From Tepidibacter mesophilus (GTDB lineage Bacteria; Bacillota; Clostridia; Peptostreptococcales; Peptostreptococcaceae): a stretch of 64,000 nt of DNA. Of the stretch, positions 26,838-36,357 are shown piece after piece. The stretch covers positions 21,328 to 85,327 of the forward strand of contig NZ_BDQY01000015.1 of assembly GCF_002724055.1 (NCBI RefSeq), in the 5' to 3' direction. A program made the translations under genes and the position numbers. The notes beneath the pieces are model-generated. The model saw only the letters and a list, made by a program, of their open reading frames with translations. It made no database searches and was not told where the DNA came from. The stretch's first letter is position 1. Each line of letters begins with the position of its first letter.

Positions 26838-28181
26838 TTATTTTAATAATTTAACTAAAGCTGATGAATAAACCTCTATTGCTGTTTTTATTTCATCTAG
26901 CTCAACGTACTCATTTGGTTGATGTTCTGTCTCTTTTGTATATGGAAAAGCTGGTCCAAAAGCCACACAATTATCCATAGCTCTTGCATAAGTTGCCCCA
27001 CCAGATGAGATAGGCTGGCTTTTTGTATCTCCAGTAACCTCTACATAAGATTCCATCAAAGTTTTTACTAATTGAGAATCAAGAGGAGTATATATAGATC
27101 TTAAATAATCATTTTCCTCAATAACAAAACCATATTTTTGTGCTACCTCATTCAATCTTCTTACAACAAAGTCCTTTTCAACCGTTACAGGAATTCTAAT
27201 ATCTATATTTAAGACTTCTTTTTCTTCATCAATACATATCTTACCAATATTAAACTTTAAATTTCCTGAAGCTTCATCAGCACATTCACCAAATATCTTA
27301 GTTGCAAATGCATCTTCCATAATATTATCTACCACAAAGTCTATAGCTTTTGATTTAAGACCTATTTTATCCATAGCTATCAATAATCTAGTTATAGCAT
27401 TTATACCTTTTTCAGAATCTTTAGCATGAACACTTTTTCCAATAATTGTTATGTTATTGTCTTCTCTTTTATATTCAAAATCTAACTCTTTAAGAGCTTC
27501 TTCCAACTTGCATGAATCTTTAGATTCATAAGAGATATTTGAAGGAACAGAATTATAGGCATCTCCACCTTTTAACCTTATATCTGTATCATTTTTAGCA
27601 ACTAAATCAACTTGTAAAAGACCTTTTTCTGCATATATTAGTGGAAAACTAGCATCTGGAGTAAATCCATAATCAGGTATTTTTTCTTTTTTATTGTATT
27701 CATTGATTCCCTTCCAAAGGTTTTCCTCATCTGTACCATATATAAATCTTATCTTCTTGTTAATTGTAGCATTAGAGTCTAGTATTGCCTTAAAAGCATA
27801 CATAGCAGCAAGAGTTGGTCCTTTATCATCTTGAGTTCCTCTCCCAAATAATTTTCCATCAACAATTACAGGATAAAAAGGATTAGTATTCCATTTTTTT
27901 AAATCTCCAGCTGGTACCACATCTATATGACCTAATACTCCAACCATTTCTTCTCCACTACCATATTCGGCATACCCATAATATCCATTAGGATCATAAT
28001 ATGTTTTAAACCCTAATTTTTCAGCGATTGATAACATTTGTTTTAAAGCATCGTCTATATTTTTTCCAAAGGGATAATTACTATTATCTTCTTCATATAC
28101 ACTTGGTATTTTTATTAAGCTCTGAAGATCAGCAACAAAATCATTAAAATTCAATTCAATTTTCTCTTTTATATTTTTCAT
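26838..28181 (-). CDS. pepV: M20-family dipeptidase (PepV/Sapep type)
   Basis: 447 residues. Metal-binding motifs of the M20 family are visible: GHIDVVPAG (His and Asp), FGRGTQDDKGP (bridging Asp and general base region) and YGTDEENLWKG (Glu pair), with a C-terminal HQPNE-type His. The start ATG at 28179-28181 has GAAGGGG ahead; the longer frame from 28286 has no ribosome site. The family hydrolyses Xaa-Xaa dipeptides in the cytoplasm. Operon with the YfcC-type carrier. Confidence 0.9.
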   Translation of the reverse strand: MKNIKEKIELNFNDFVADLQSLIKIPSVYEEDNSNYPFGKNIDDALKQMLSIAEKLGFKTYYDPNGYYGYAEYGSGEEMVGVLGHIDVVPAGDLKKWNTNPFYPVIVDGKLFGRGTQDDKGPTLAAMYAFKAILDSNATINKKIRFIYGTDEENLWKGINEYNKKEKIPDYGFTPDASFPLIYAEKGLLQVDLVAKNDTDIRLKGGDAYNSVPSNISYESKDSCKLEEALKELDFEYKREDNNITIIGKSVHAKDSEKGINAITRLLIAMDKIGLKSKAIDFVVDNIMEDAFATKIFGECADEASGNLKFNIGKICIDEEKEVLNIDIRIPVTVEKDFVVRRLNEVAQKYGFVIEENDYLRSIYTPLDSQLVKTLMESYVEVTGDTKSQPISSGGATYARAMDNCVAFGPAFPYTKETEHQPNEYVELDEIKTAIEVYSSALVKLLK

Positions 28182-28274
28182 ATGAAATCCCCTTCTTATA
28201 TTTTTTATGTACAATAAAAATTTTATATAAAATTTAAAAATTTTTCTGTTGTCTAGGGAACATTTTGTCAAAAT

Positions 28275-28301
28275 AAAAACAATCATGACATAGTCATGAT
28301 T
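28275..28301 (-). terminator. Terminator after the Crp/Fnr-type regulator
   Basis: AATCATGAC pairs with GTCATGATT and on the minus strand reads into GTTTTTATTTT. It overlaps the end of the regulator gene and isolates it from pepV. Confidence 0.7.
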
Positions 28302-28983
28302 ATTCTTCTAATGGTATATTTGTTAAATTTTTAAGACCTTGTATATCTTTTATTATTAATTTTCTATCTTTTACTTCTATAAGATCTCTATCTTTAAAAA
28401 TTTTAAGCCCATTTGTAACAGTAGTTCTGTTAAGCCCTATTCTATTGGCTATTTCTTCATGAGTTAATACTATACTTATATGGTTTTTGAACTTTATATT
28501 TATATCTTCTGTATAATAAAGCCGTACCAAAAAGTCTGCTAATTTCCCAATAGAATCATTAAATTTAAAATTACTAAGTTCAATCATAATCATTCTTTGC
28601 TTTCTTATTATACTTTTTAAAAAATAATTATACATAATAGGTATTTCTTTTAACTTAGCTTCTAAGATTTCTCTATTGACAATAGATATTTTGGTATTTT
28701 TTAACGACTTATACATAACAAAAGTTCTGCTATTGTCAAAAAAATCTATCTCTCCAAATATATCTCCAGCAGTCATTCTAAAAAAAATTATTTCATCTCC
28801 ATTTTTTGAATACATAATTTGATTAAACTCACCTTCCAGAATAATATAAATATTATCTGGATTCTTTTGATTTATAATCTGACCTTTTTTTAAAGTTTCA
28901 ATCTTACCATAACCTGATAAATTATTTATAAAAAAATCATCCATTTCTTTTTGTATCTCTTGATCAAAAATCTTTTCATACAT
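28300..28983 (-). CDS. Crp/Fnr-family transcriptional regulator
   Basis: 227 residues. A cyclic-nucleotide-type beta barrel spans about 30-115 (IYIILEGEFNQIMYSKNGDE and FGEIDFF), a dimer helix follows, then a C-terminal winged helix with LTHEEIANRIGLNRTTVTNG. No Fnr-type cysteine cluster is present, so it is not an oxygen-sensing FNR; the ligand may be a nucleotide or other small molecule. I chose the ATG at 28981-28983, since the TTG at 28998 lies inside the ribosome site. It probably controls the pepV-yfcC pair just downstream. Confidence 0.85.
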   Translation of the reverse strand: MYEKIFDQEIQKEMDDFFINNLSGYGKIETLKKGQIINQKNPDNIYIILEGEFNQIMYSKNGDEIIFFRMTAGDIFGEIDFFDNSRTFVMYKSLKNTKISIVNREILEAKLKEIPIMYNYFLKSIIRKQRMIMIELSNFKFNDSIGKLADFLVRLYYTEDINIKFKNHISIVLTHEEIANRIGLNRTTVTNGLKIFKDRDLIEVKDRKLIIKDIQGLKNLTNIPLEE

Positions 28984-29145
28984 AATAATACCTCTCAAAA
29001 TAATATTGACACTACATTGTAAATATTGATAGCAAAATTCTTTGTCGTTTTATATCTAGCGGTAATTTCATTTTATCAGGTATTCACTAGAACGCTTTTA
29101 TATTTTAACATGTTACTAATTTAGTTTTCAATAGTTTATAATCTT

Positions 29146-31368
29146 TTAAGCATATTCAAACCCAATATCCTCCTGAACTGTTTTTATAAATACTTCAACT
29201 AAATTAGGGTCAAACTGAGTTCCTTTGTTCTTTCTTAATTCCTCAAAAGCTTCATCTTGAGATAAAGATTTTCTATATGGTCGATCAGATATCATAGCAT
29301 GATATGAATCTGCAACACATACAATTCTTGCATGTATAGGAATATCTTTTCCTGAAAGTCCATCTGGGTATCCCTTTCCATCCCATCTTTCATGATGATT
29401 TCTAACACAAGCAATAATTACAGGATTTTTTGCAATATGTTTTGCAATATTATTTCCCAATATAGTATGATTTTTTATTATATTATATTCCTCATCTGTT
29501 AGACTAGTTGCTTTGTGAATAATATCATCAGGAATTCCTATTTTACCACAGTCATGTAATAATGCCCCTATCCTTAATTCATATTTATCTTGTACTGACA
29601 TCTGAAGTTGTTCAGCAAGCAAAAGTGAATATCTTGTAACCAACTCAGAATGTTTACCCGTATATACATCTTTAGCATCAATAGCTGCACTTATAGCAAA
29701 TGCAGAATCTATTAATATTTCTTTTTTTACAAACTCATTAGAATTTTGTAGTATTATTTTATCTATATCTTCATTATATATACAACACTGATTGCGACCA
29801 TTTTGTTTTGCAAAATACATAGCCTTGTCAGCTTTTTCTATTAAATCCTTTGCATCTACCGAATCCTCAGGATATGACGCCAAACCAATACTAATGGTGA
29901 CTGATGCGTCTTCAGAATAATCTTGAATTTTTTTAGATTTCATAATATTAATTCTTATATTTTCTGCTATTTGAAAAGAACTTTCCAAATTATAATTATC
30001 AAGCATAACTACAAACTCTTCTCCACCATATCGAAATATCAACCCATTTTCTTGTGCTGATTCCTTTATAATATTTCCTACTTCTTTTAAAATCATATCA
30101 CCTATAATATGTCCATGAATATCATTTATCAATTTGAATTTGTCAATATCGCAAAACAAAACTATTATGGGTCTACGCCCTAATTTTACTTTCTCGTTAA
30201 AACATTCATAAAAATATCTATGATTATATAATGAAGTCAAACCATCTGTATTAGAAATCAGTTTTAGATTTTTGTTTTCTTTTTTATAGCGGTAAATATT
30301 ATCATTCATTTGATTTAGAGTTTTTGCAAGGTTATTAGAAAAATCAACAACTTCATTTACCCCGTTCGTCTTCATATATATTGGTAATTTTTTGTTTCCT
30401 GTTTTAGTAATTTCATTTTCAAGTTCCTTCATTGGTTTTATAATTATCTCTTTCAATCTAATGCATAATAGTAAACTTATGCTACAAGATAAAATAAAAA
30501 TATAAAAAGCATTCTTATGTACTAATCTACGTGTTGATAGTAATATATCCCTAGATTCAACAATATATAGTTTTCCTATTTTTTCATCCGAAATATCTTT
30601 AACGGAGATACCTCCAACAATCTTTGATTTTCCTAGCTTAAATGTTTTTTTATCGTTTGCTTGTTTTAATATGTCAATATTTTCTTCAATTTCTTTACTT
30701 ATTTCTGTATTTGAAACAAACTCGTCCCCATTGGAAAATAAGATATTATATCCAAACTTCTCTTGTATATTCTGAAGATATTCAGAATTTATTTTTTTAC
30801 CAAATACAACTATTCCTCTTGAAGTTCCTTTATAATCTGATAAAAGAATAGGAGAAACTCCTATAATATACAAATTCCCGTCATACATTTTCATCCCACT
30901 TGGATAGTTCTTCTTCCCATCATACTTTCCATCTAATACACTACTAATTATATTGTCCTTAAGTAATTGTGGATCATCTATATATTTCAATCCGTATTGA
31001 TCTATAATTTCTCTGTTTTTGTTAGCTATGACTATCAAATCTATACCAAAATTATCTGGGCTCCACTCAGAATAATTTTTTTTAAACCATTCAGTATCTT
31101 TTTCTTCTATCTTTTGATATAAAGTATCCCATATCCCATTATCTTTTGCTAGTACTCCCAACTCTAATCCCTGTGATTGAAAAATTTTATTTGCTTTCTC
31201 TGCTTTGTCTATTATATTTGTCTCCTCCATTGTTGAAAAGTATTTAGAAACAACTATGGTATTCAATATCAAGTAAGTGACTAATGGTATGATTGTAACA
31301 ATTAACATATAAGCTCCCAATTTAAATCCTAAATTATTCAATAAACCTTTAATATCTATTCTCAGCAT
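29146..31368 (-). CDS. CHASE4-type sensor with GGDEF and HD-GYP domains (c-di-GMP turnover)
   Basis: 740 residues. Membrane helix about 15-38, an extracytoplasmic CHASE4-like sensor about 45-275, membrane helix about 285-305, then GGDEF with FRYGGEEFVVML (active-type GGEEF; no RxxD inhibition site), and HD-GYP with LLHDCGKIGIP and NHHERWDGKGYPDGLSG. It can in principle both make and hydrolyse c-di-GMP in response to an external signal. It follows the Wsp-like operon on the same strand, but a 214-base gap with a terminator (31532-31569) means separate transcription. Start ATG preceded by GTAGGTG. Confidence 0.92.
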   Translation of the reverse strand: MLRIDIKGLLNNLGFKLGAYMLIVTIIPLVTYLILNTIVVSKYFSTMEETNIIDKAEKANKIFQSQGLELGVLAKDNGIWDTLYQKIEEKDTEWFKKNYSEWSPDNFGIDLIVIANKNREIIDQYGLKYIDDPQLLKDNIISSVLDGKYDGKKNYPSGMKMYDGNLYIIGVSPILLSDYKGTSRGIVVFGKKINSEYLQNIQEKFGYNILFSNGDEFVSNTEISKEIEENIDILKQANDKKTFKLGKSKIVGGISVKDISDEKIGKLYIVESRDILLSTRRLVHKNAFYIFILSCSISLLLCIRLKEIIIKPMKELENEITKTGNKKLPIYMKTNGVNEVVDFSNNLAKTLNQMNDNIYRYKKENKNLKLISNTDGLTSLYNHRYFYECFNEKVKLGRRPIIVLFCDIDKFKLINDIHGHIIGDMILKEVGNIIKESAQENGLIFRYGGEEFVVMLDNYNLESSFQIAENIRINIMKSKKIQDYSEDASVTISIGLASYPEDSVDAKDLIEKADKAMYFAKQNGRNQCCIYNEDIDKIILQNSNEFVKKEILIDSAFAISAAIDAKDVYTGKHSELVTRYSLLLAEQLQMSVQDKYELRIGALLHDCGKIGIPDDIIHKATSLTDEEYNIIKNHTILGNNIAKHIAKNPVIIACVRNHHERWDGKGYPDGLSGKDIPIHARIVCVADSYHAMISDRPYRKSLSQDEAFEELRKNKGTQFDPNLVEVFIKTVQEDIGFEYA

Positions 31369-31531
31369 TACAATTCACCTACTCCCCCAGATATTATATA
31401 TTTTAAATTTATTATGTAATATTTCATCGTAAAATGTTGATTATAAAAATAGTATAACAAATATCGGGTATACTATTAAGTGTTTTATCAAATTTTTTGA
31501 AAATCCAATGAATTCCATTTTATTTTTAAAT

Positions 31532-31569
31532 AAAAAAACGCACTAGAGTATATCCAATGCGATTTTTTT
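31532..31569 (-). terminator. Terminator of the Wsp-like chemosensory operon
   Basis: AAAAAACGCA pairs with TGCGATTTTTT across a 15-nt loop, immediately after the diguanylate cyclase response-regulator gene. Confidence 0.75.
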
Positions 31570-31582
31570 GTATTTTTTATCC

Positions 31583-32947
31583 TTATATATTTCGTTTACT
31601 TTTCTTATACTTATACATTTTTTTATCCGCTCTAGCTATTAATTCTTTAATATCTATTGGGTTGTCAGGATCAAAATATGAGTATCCTATACTCATAGAT
31701 ATATTAAAATCATAACCATGTTTATTATTGAATTCACTTTGTCTATCCATAAGCCTATTTATTAGTTTTGCTCCATAGGATTCATCTACATTCATACATA
31801 GAACTGCAAATTCATCTCCTCCGATTCTTGCAAGTACATCGTTTTCATTAAAAGTATCTTTTAAAATCTTCGCAGCACCGACTAATGCACAATCCCCTTG
31901 ATTATGAGATAAATTATCATTAATACACTTCATACCATCAATATCAATAAAGAATAATAGCATTCCTTTTTTGTTACGTTTTGCAAACTTAACCTTATGT
32001 TCAACTATATTAAAGAAACCTCTTCTATTATATAATGATGTAAGTTCATCTGTAAGAGACTGAACTTTTAATTTTTCACGAAGACGTACTTTTTCAGTAA
32101 TATCTCTAATAGATAAAAGATATGCATCTTTCCCTTCCCAATCCGTTTCTGAAATACATACCTCCCCAATAATTTGATTGCCATTTATATCATTTATTTT
32201 AGTTTCTTCAATTCCATTTTCAATTTCATCAAAATTTAAAGTATCAAATATTAATTCCTCGTACTTTTCACCAAACAACTTGTTTGCTGCAGGATTAAGG
32301 TATAGTACTTTTTTATCGTCATTAATTACTATAAGAGCATCTGTATTACTTTCTAAAATCCCTCTGTAATTTTTTTCAAGCTTTCTAATAGTTTCAAATG
32401 CTTTTTTTAATTCATTATTTGCATTTTCAAGTTCTTTGCTTTTTTGAACAGCATTTTCAAAAGTAGATAGAAGCAGATCTATTATTTGTATTCTTTCTGA
32501 ATTAATAAAATGCTTTTCTCCCGCAAAAAATACTTCAATACCCATCTCTCCAATTTTATTTTTTCTCAATTCTACATTAATAAGCATATGTTGGATTCGT
32601 GAAAGAAGAAATTTTTCATTATATGGTTTTGTTATAAAGTTATCTGCCTTAATCTTAAGACCTTTTATAACATCTATAGGGTCTGAAAGTGATGTAAGTA
32701 AAATAACTGGAATGTGATTCAACTTATCGTTCTCTTTAATTTTTTGACATAGTTCATAACCATCCATTTTAGGCATAAGTATGTCTGTTACTACTAAATC
32801 AGGCATAAATTCATTAATGTATTCTAAAGCCTGAATCCCATCATTTGCAATTATTACTTTATAACTTCTTTTTTCAAGAATAAATTTTAGTTGTTCAGCT
32901 TGAGTTAAACTATCTTCGACAATCAAAATTTGTATTTCTTTATTCAT
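31583..32947 (-). CDS. Response regulator diguanylate cyclase (REC-PAS-GGDEF), WspR-like
   Basis: 454 residues. A receiver domain has phospho-acceptor D55 in VVTDILMPKMDG; a linker coiled coil (about 165-200) follows; a PAS domain about 195-300 is followed by GGDEF with LARIGGDEFAVLC. The five residues before GGDEF do not form RxxD, so no product inhibition site. It is the output of the adjacent chemosensory cluster, in the position WspR takes in Pseudomonas, although WspR lacks the PAS domain. A GGGGGAGG site precedes the ATG. Confidence 0.92.
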   Translation of the reverse strand: MNKEIQILIVEDSLTQAEQLKFILEKRSYKVIIANDGIQALEYINEFMPDLVVTDILMPKMDGYELCQKIKENDKLNHIPVILLTSLSDPIDVIKGLKIKADNFITKPYNEKFLLSRIQHMLINVELRKNKIGEMGIEVFFAGEKHFINSERIQIIDLLLSTFENAVQKSKELENANNELKKAFETIRKLEKNYRGILESNTDALIVINDDKKVLYLNPAANKLFGEKYEELIFDTLNFDEIENGIEETKINDINGNQIIGEVCISETDWEGKDAYLLSIRDITEKVRLREKLKVQSLTDELTSLYNRRGFFNIVEHKVKFAKRNKKGMLLFFIDIDGMKCINDNLSHNQGDCALVGAAKILKDTFNENDVLARIGGDEFAVLCMNVDESYGAKLINRLMDRQSEFNNKHGYDFNISMSIGYSYFDPDNPIDIKELIARADKKMYKYKKSKRNI

Positions 32948-32992
32948 ATTTACCTCCCCCTGTATATTAATAACTTATACTGTAATTTAAAT

Positions 32993-34024
32993 TTATATTT
33001 TCCCAAATAGGTCTGCAATTTTTTCAGGCGGAAGGACATATGTAGCTGCATTAAGCTTTACAGCTTCTCCTGGCATACCATAAATCACAGAAGTTTTCTT
33101 ATCTTGCGCTACAGTAATAGCCCCTTTATCTTTTAATAATTTTAACTCTTGAGCTCCATCTTTTCCCATACCTGTAAGAAGAATTGCCATTGAGTTTTTA
33201 CCATAATGATTTAATACTGATCTAAACAGACATGAAACCGATGGTCTTAATCCATTTTCTTTTTCATCCGTATTTAAAAATATTTGTCCATTCTTTCTAA
33301 TCTCCATATGAAACCCATCGGGAGCAAAATAAATATGTCCAGGCAGTGCATATTCTCCCTGTGAACCTATATGTATTGGATACTCTGTAGATTTAGAAAG
33401 CCATTCAATAAGTCCATCTAAAAATCCAGGAGCTATATGCTGTACAACAAGTATAGGAACCTTTATTTTAGATGGAAGTCTAGAAAATAAAGTTTGAAGA
33501 ATAGCAGGCCCTCCTGTCGATACCCCTATAACTACTACTTTTATATTCAAAAAACCATTTTTCAAATTCATACCACTTGATAAACTCATTTTACTATTTT
33601 TATAATCAGCTTTACGCTTTACAACTTTCACTTCTGACATCAATTTGACCATATTAATAATATTTTGTGATATTTCACAAAAATCATTATGGTCTATGCC
33701 TTCTGGTTTTTCTATAACAGAAACAGCTCCAGCTTCAATAGCCTCAAAAGTTTTATCTATATCATGTGAATCAAACAATCCCGTTATTACTATAATAGGT
33801 ATGGGATTTGTTTCCATTATCCTCCTTGTTGCCTCAAAACCATCCATTATAGGCATACTTATATCCATAGTTATTATATCAGGTTTATTTTTCTGTATAA
33901 ATTTAATGGCTTCCTCTCCATTATTAACTACCCCAATTACCTCAATATTCTCATCAAAATTTAGTATATGAGTTATTAATTCTTGAATAGTTGGAGAATC
34001 TTCAACTACAAGTACTTTAATCAT
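32993..34024 (-). CDS. cheB: Chemosensory methylesterase CheB
   Basis: 343 residues. Receiver domain with D54 in IITMDISMPIMDGFEATRRI, short linker, then the methylesterase with catalytic GVSTGGP (Ser), QHIAPGF (His) and LLTGMGKDGAQ (Asp). It removes methyl groups from the neighbouring receptor and is activated by CheA phosphorylation, setting adaptation. Sits in the WspF position of a Wsp-like operon, with 87 bases to cheA upstream and 45 to the cyclase gene downstream. Confidence 0.95.
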   Translation of the reverse strand: MIKVLVVEDSPTIQELITHILNFDENIEVIGVVNNGEEAIKFIQKNKPDIITMDISMPIMDGFEATRRIMETNPIPIIVITGLFDSHDIDKTFEAIEAGAVSVIEKPEGIDHNDFCEISQNIINMVKLMSEVKVVKRKADYKNSKMSLSSGMNLKNGFLNIKVVVIGVSTGGPAILQTLFSRLPSKIKVPILVVQHIAPGFLDGLIEWLSKSTEYPIHIGSQGEYALPGHIYFAPDGFHMEIRKNGQIFLNTDEKENGLRPSVSCLFRSVLNHYGKNSMAILLTGMGKDGAQELKLLKDKGAITVAQDKKTSVIYGMPGEAVKLNAATYVLPPEKIADLFGKI

Positions 34025-34111
34025 ATTTCATGCTCCTATATAATTTTTTTATAATTTCCATTATGCAGTTCAAAAAAGCCTACATTTAAGATTTTCAAAA
34101 TAAAGACTTTT

Positions 34112-36340
34112 TTATATTAATCTTTTTATAGTTTCTAATAAATTATTTTGTCTGAAATCACTTTTTACGATATACGCACTGGCACCAACATCTATACCTC
34201 GTTCCTTATCTTCTCTTGATTCAAGGGAAGTTACAAGGATAACAGGTATTTCACAGGTTTGACTATCATTTCTAATTTTTGATGTTAACTCGAATCCATC
34301 CATTTCAGGCATTTCAACATCTGTTATTACAATATCAAATTTTTCAGATTTTATCAATTCCCATCCTTTAAGCCCATTCACTGCAGTTTTTACAATATAT
34401 CCATGACTTTCTAGAATATTTTTCAAAAGAGTTCTTGATGTAATTGAATCTTCTACTACAATAATCCTCTTGTTTTGAATAATATCTTTTTCACTCTCAC
34501 CGACAATACTTAAGGATTTGTTACTATTCTTAAGGGATGATTTTATTAGGTCCTGTACTGCTAATATAGGTACCACCTGTCCTGAACCTAATATAGTTGC
34601 TCCTGCGATATTTCTAACTTTTTTTAACTGTTTATTAAATCTTTTTACAAGTACCTCTTGCTCTATTATTATCTCATCGACACTTAATGCAATTTTATTT
34701 TCCATATCATTTACCACCAAAATCGAAATAATATCACCAGAAGATTCTTCTATTCTTTTATCTTGTATCTCTAAAATATCTTTTAATCTAACAATAGGAA
34801 TGATATATCCATCTAACGATATCGTAGCTCTATTTTCTATTATTCTGACTTCATCTTTTTTGACTCTCATAACCTTTTCAACTTTTCCAGTTGGTATTAC
34901 AAAATCTTGTTTCTCCACTTTTAGAATTATTCCTCTATTAGTTGAAATAGTTATGGGAAGTATAATCGTGAATGTAGTTCCCTTTGCCTTTTCACTTCTT
35001 ACAGTTATAGACCCTTCAAGTTTTTGTACTTTTTCATATACAATAGCAAGACCTAATCCTCTACCAGATATATCAGTAATTATATCACTAGTAGAAATAC
35101 CTGATTTGAAAATAAGCATTTTTGCACTTTCATCATCAATAGCATTGACTTGTCCCTGCGTCAGAATATTGTTTATAATAGCTTTTTCTTTTAATTTTTC
35201 AATATCTATACCCACTCCATCATCAGAAATTTCAATTTTAACCGTATCACTACTTACCTGTACAATGTTCAAATTTATTGTTCCTCTGGAAGACTTTTCA
35301 ATACCATGATCAATGCAATTTCTAATAATATGCATAAGAGGATCTTTCATTTCTTCTAAAATTCTTCTATCAATCTCTATTTCTGTACCCTCACTTATAA
35401 ATTCAATTTCCTTTCCTATATGTCTAGATAAATCTCTAACCATCTTAGGAAACATTTCTATTATAGAATAAAACGGAAGAAGCATGATGCTTTTTATATC
35501 TTCTATAAAAGTATCTGTCATCATTTCTATTGTTTTTGCCTCATTTTCAGCAGATTTTAACAAAGCATCTACATTATTTTTGAGCATTTCAATAAAAGTA
35601 TATTCTTTTTCTTTTTTCCATAAATCAATCAATTCCTTGATTTCTTTAATTTCCTTAGCAGTTTTAATAGATGAAAGTTTTGCATAAGCCATTTCTTCTC
35701 CCTGAAGTAATAAAGAATCCAGTTTAGATTTAGAAACTCTAACAATTTCACTTGTTTTACCTTCAGTAACTTTGACAGTATTTATATTTTGCATTTTTAC
35801 ATCTTCTTCATTTTTTATATTTTTAGAAGCTTTTATAATATTATTATCTTCTTGTGAATACTTAGGTTTTATATTTACATCTTGATTTATCCCTGTATCC
35901 AAATTTACAGTTTCAGTCTTTATTGAATCAATTTTTCCCAAATTACCACATTCTATTTTTTTCAAGTTTCCCATAATTACCGAAATATCTTTAATTTCAC
36001 CTTCATGTGAGGAAAGAATATCTTCTATAATATCAATAGATTCATTGAAAATATCAAACATCTGTTCATTTAATTCTAATGTTTCTTTTTTTATTTTAGA
36101 AAATATATTTTCCATAGTATGACAAATACTCTCGATTTCTTTTATACTTACTGCTCTTGATGCACCTTTCAAGCTGTGAAATTCCCTATGTATTGTTTCA
36201 ACAATTGTTTTTTTGTTTTCTTCAACGAACATTTTTTCTAATTCAATCAATGATAATGAAATAATTCTTAAATGCTCATAAGCTTCTATTGTGAAGGTAG
36301 AACGTAGCTTTTTAAAAAACTCAGCATCGTTTATATGCAT
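34112..36340 (-). CDS. cheA: Hybrid histidine kinase CheA with C-terminal receiver (WspE-like)
   Basis: 742 residues. Hpt domain with H55 in HREFHSLKGA; dimerisation helix and HATPase with MHIIRNCIDHGIE and SDDGVGID; regulatory CheW-like domain about 455-590; and a C-terminal receiver with D in VITDVEMPEMDGFELT. No separate P2 domain is obvious. The fused receiver distinguishes it from flagellar CheA and matches the alternative-function WspE type, where the receiver tunes or drains phosphate. A GGGAGG site precedes the ATG. MCP gene 17 bases upstream. Confidence 0.94.
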   Translation of the reverse strand: MHINDAEFFKKLRSTFTIEAYEHLRIISLSLIELEKMFVEENKKTIVETIHREFHSLKGASRAVSIKEIESICHTMENIFSKIKKETLELNEQMFDIFNESIDIIEDILSSHEGEIKDISVIMGNLKKIECGNLGKIDSIKTETVNLDTGINQDVNIKPKYSQEDNNIIKASKNIKNEEDVKMQNINTVKVTEGKTSEIVRVSKSKLDSLLLQGEEMAYAKLSSIKTAKEIKEIKELIDLWKKEKEYTFIEMLKNNVDALLKSAENEAKTIEMMTDTFIEDIKSIMLLPFYSIIEMFPKMVRDLSRHIGKEIEFISEGTEIEIDRRILEEMKDPLMHIIRNCIDHGIEKSSRGTINLNIVQVSSDTVKIEISDDGVGIDIEKLKEKAIINNILTQGQVNAIDDESAKMLIFKSGISTSDIITDISGRGLGLAIVYEKVQKLEGSITVRSEKAKGTTFTIILPITISTNRGIILKVEKQDFVIPTGKVEKVMRVKKDEVRIIENRATISLDGYIIPIVRLKDILEIQDKRIEESSGDIISILVVNDMENKIALSVDEIIIEQEVLVKRFNKQLKKVRNIAGATILGSGQVVPILAVQDLIKSSLKNSNKSLSIVGESEKDIIQNKRIIVVEDSITSRTLLKNILESHGYIVKTAVNGLKGWELIKSEKFDIVITDVEMPEMDGFELTSKIRNDSQTCEIPVILVTSLESREDKERGIDVGASAYIVKSDFRQNNLLETIKRLI

Positions 36341-36357
36341 CTTTATCCTCCCTTTCC

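Noticed and set aside
34518..35309. 263-codon plus-strand frame
   Set aside because: It lies wholly opposite cheA, has no ribosome site and has a composition mirroring the antisense of cheA.
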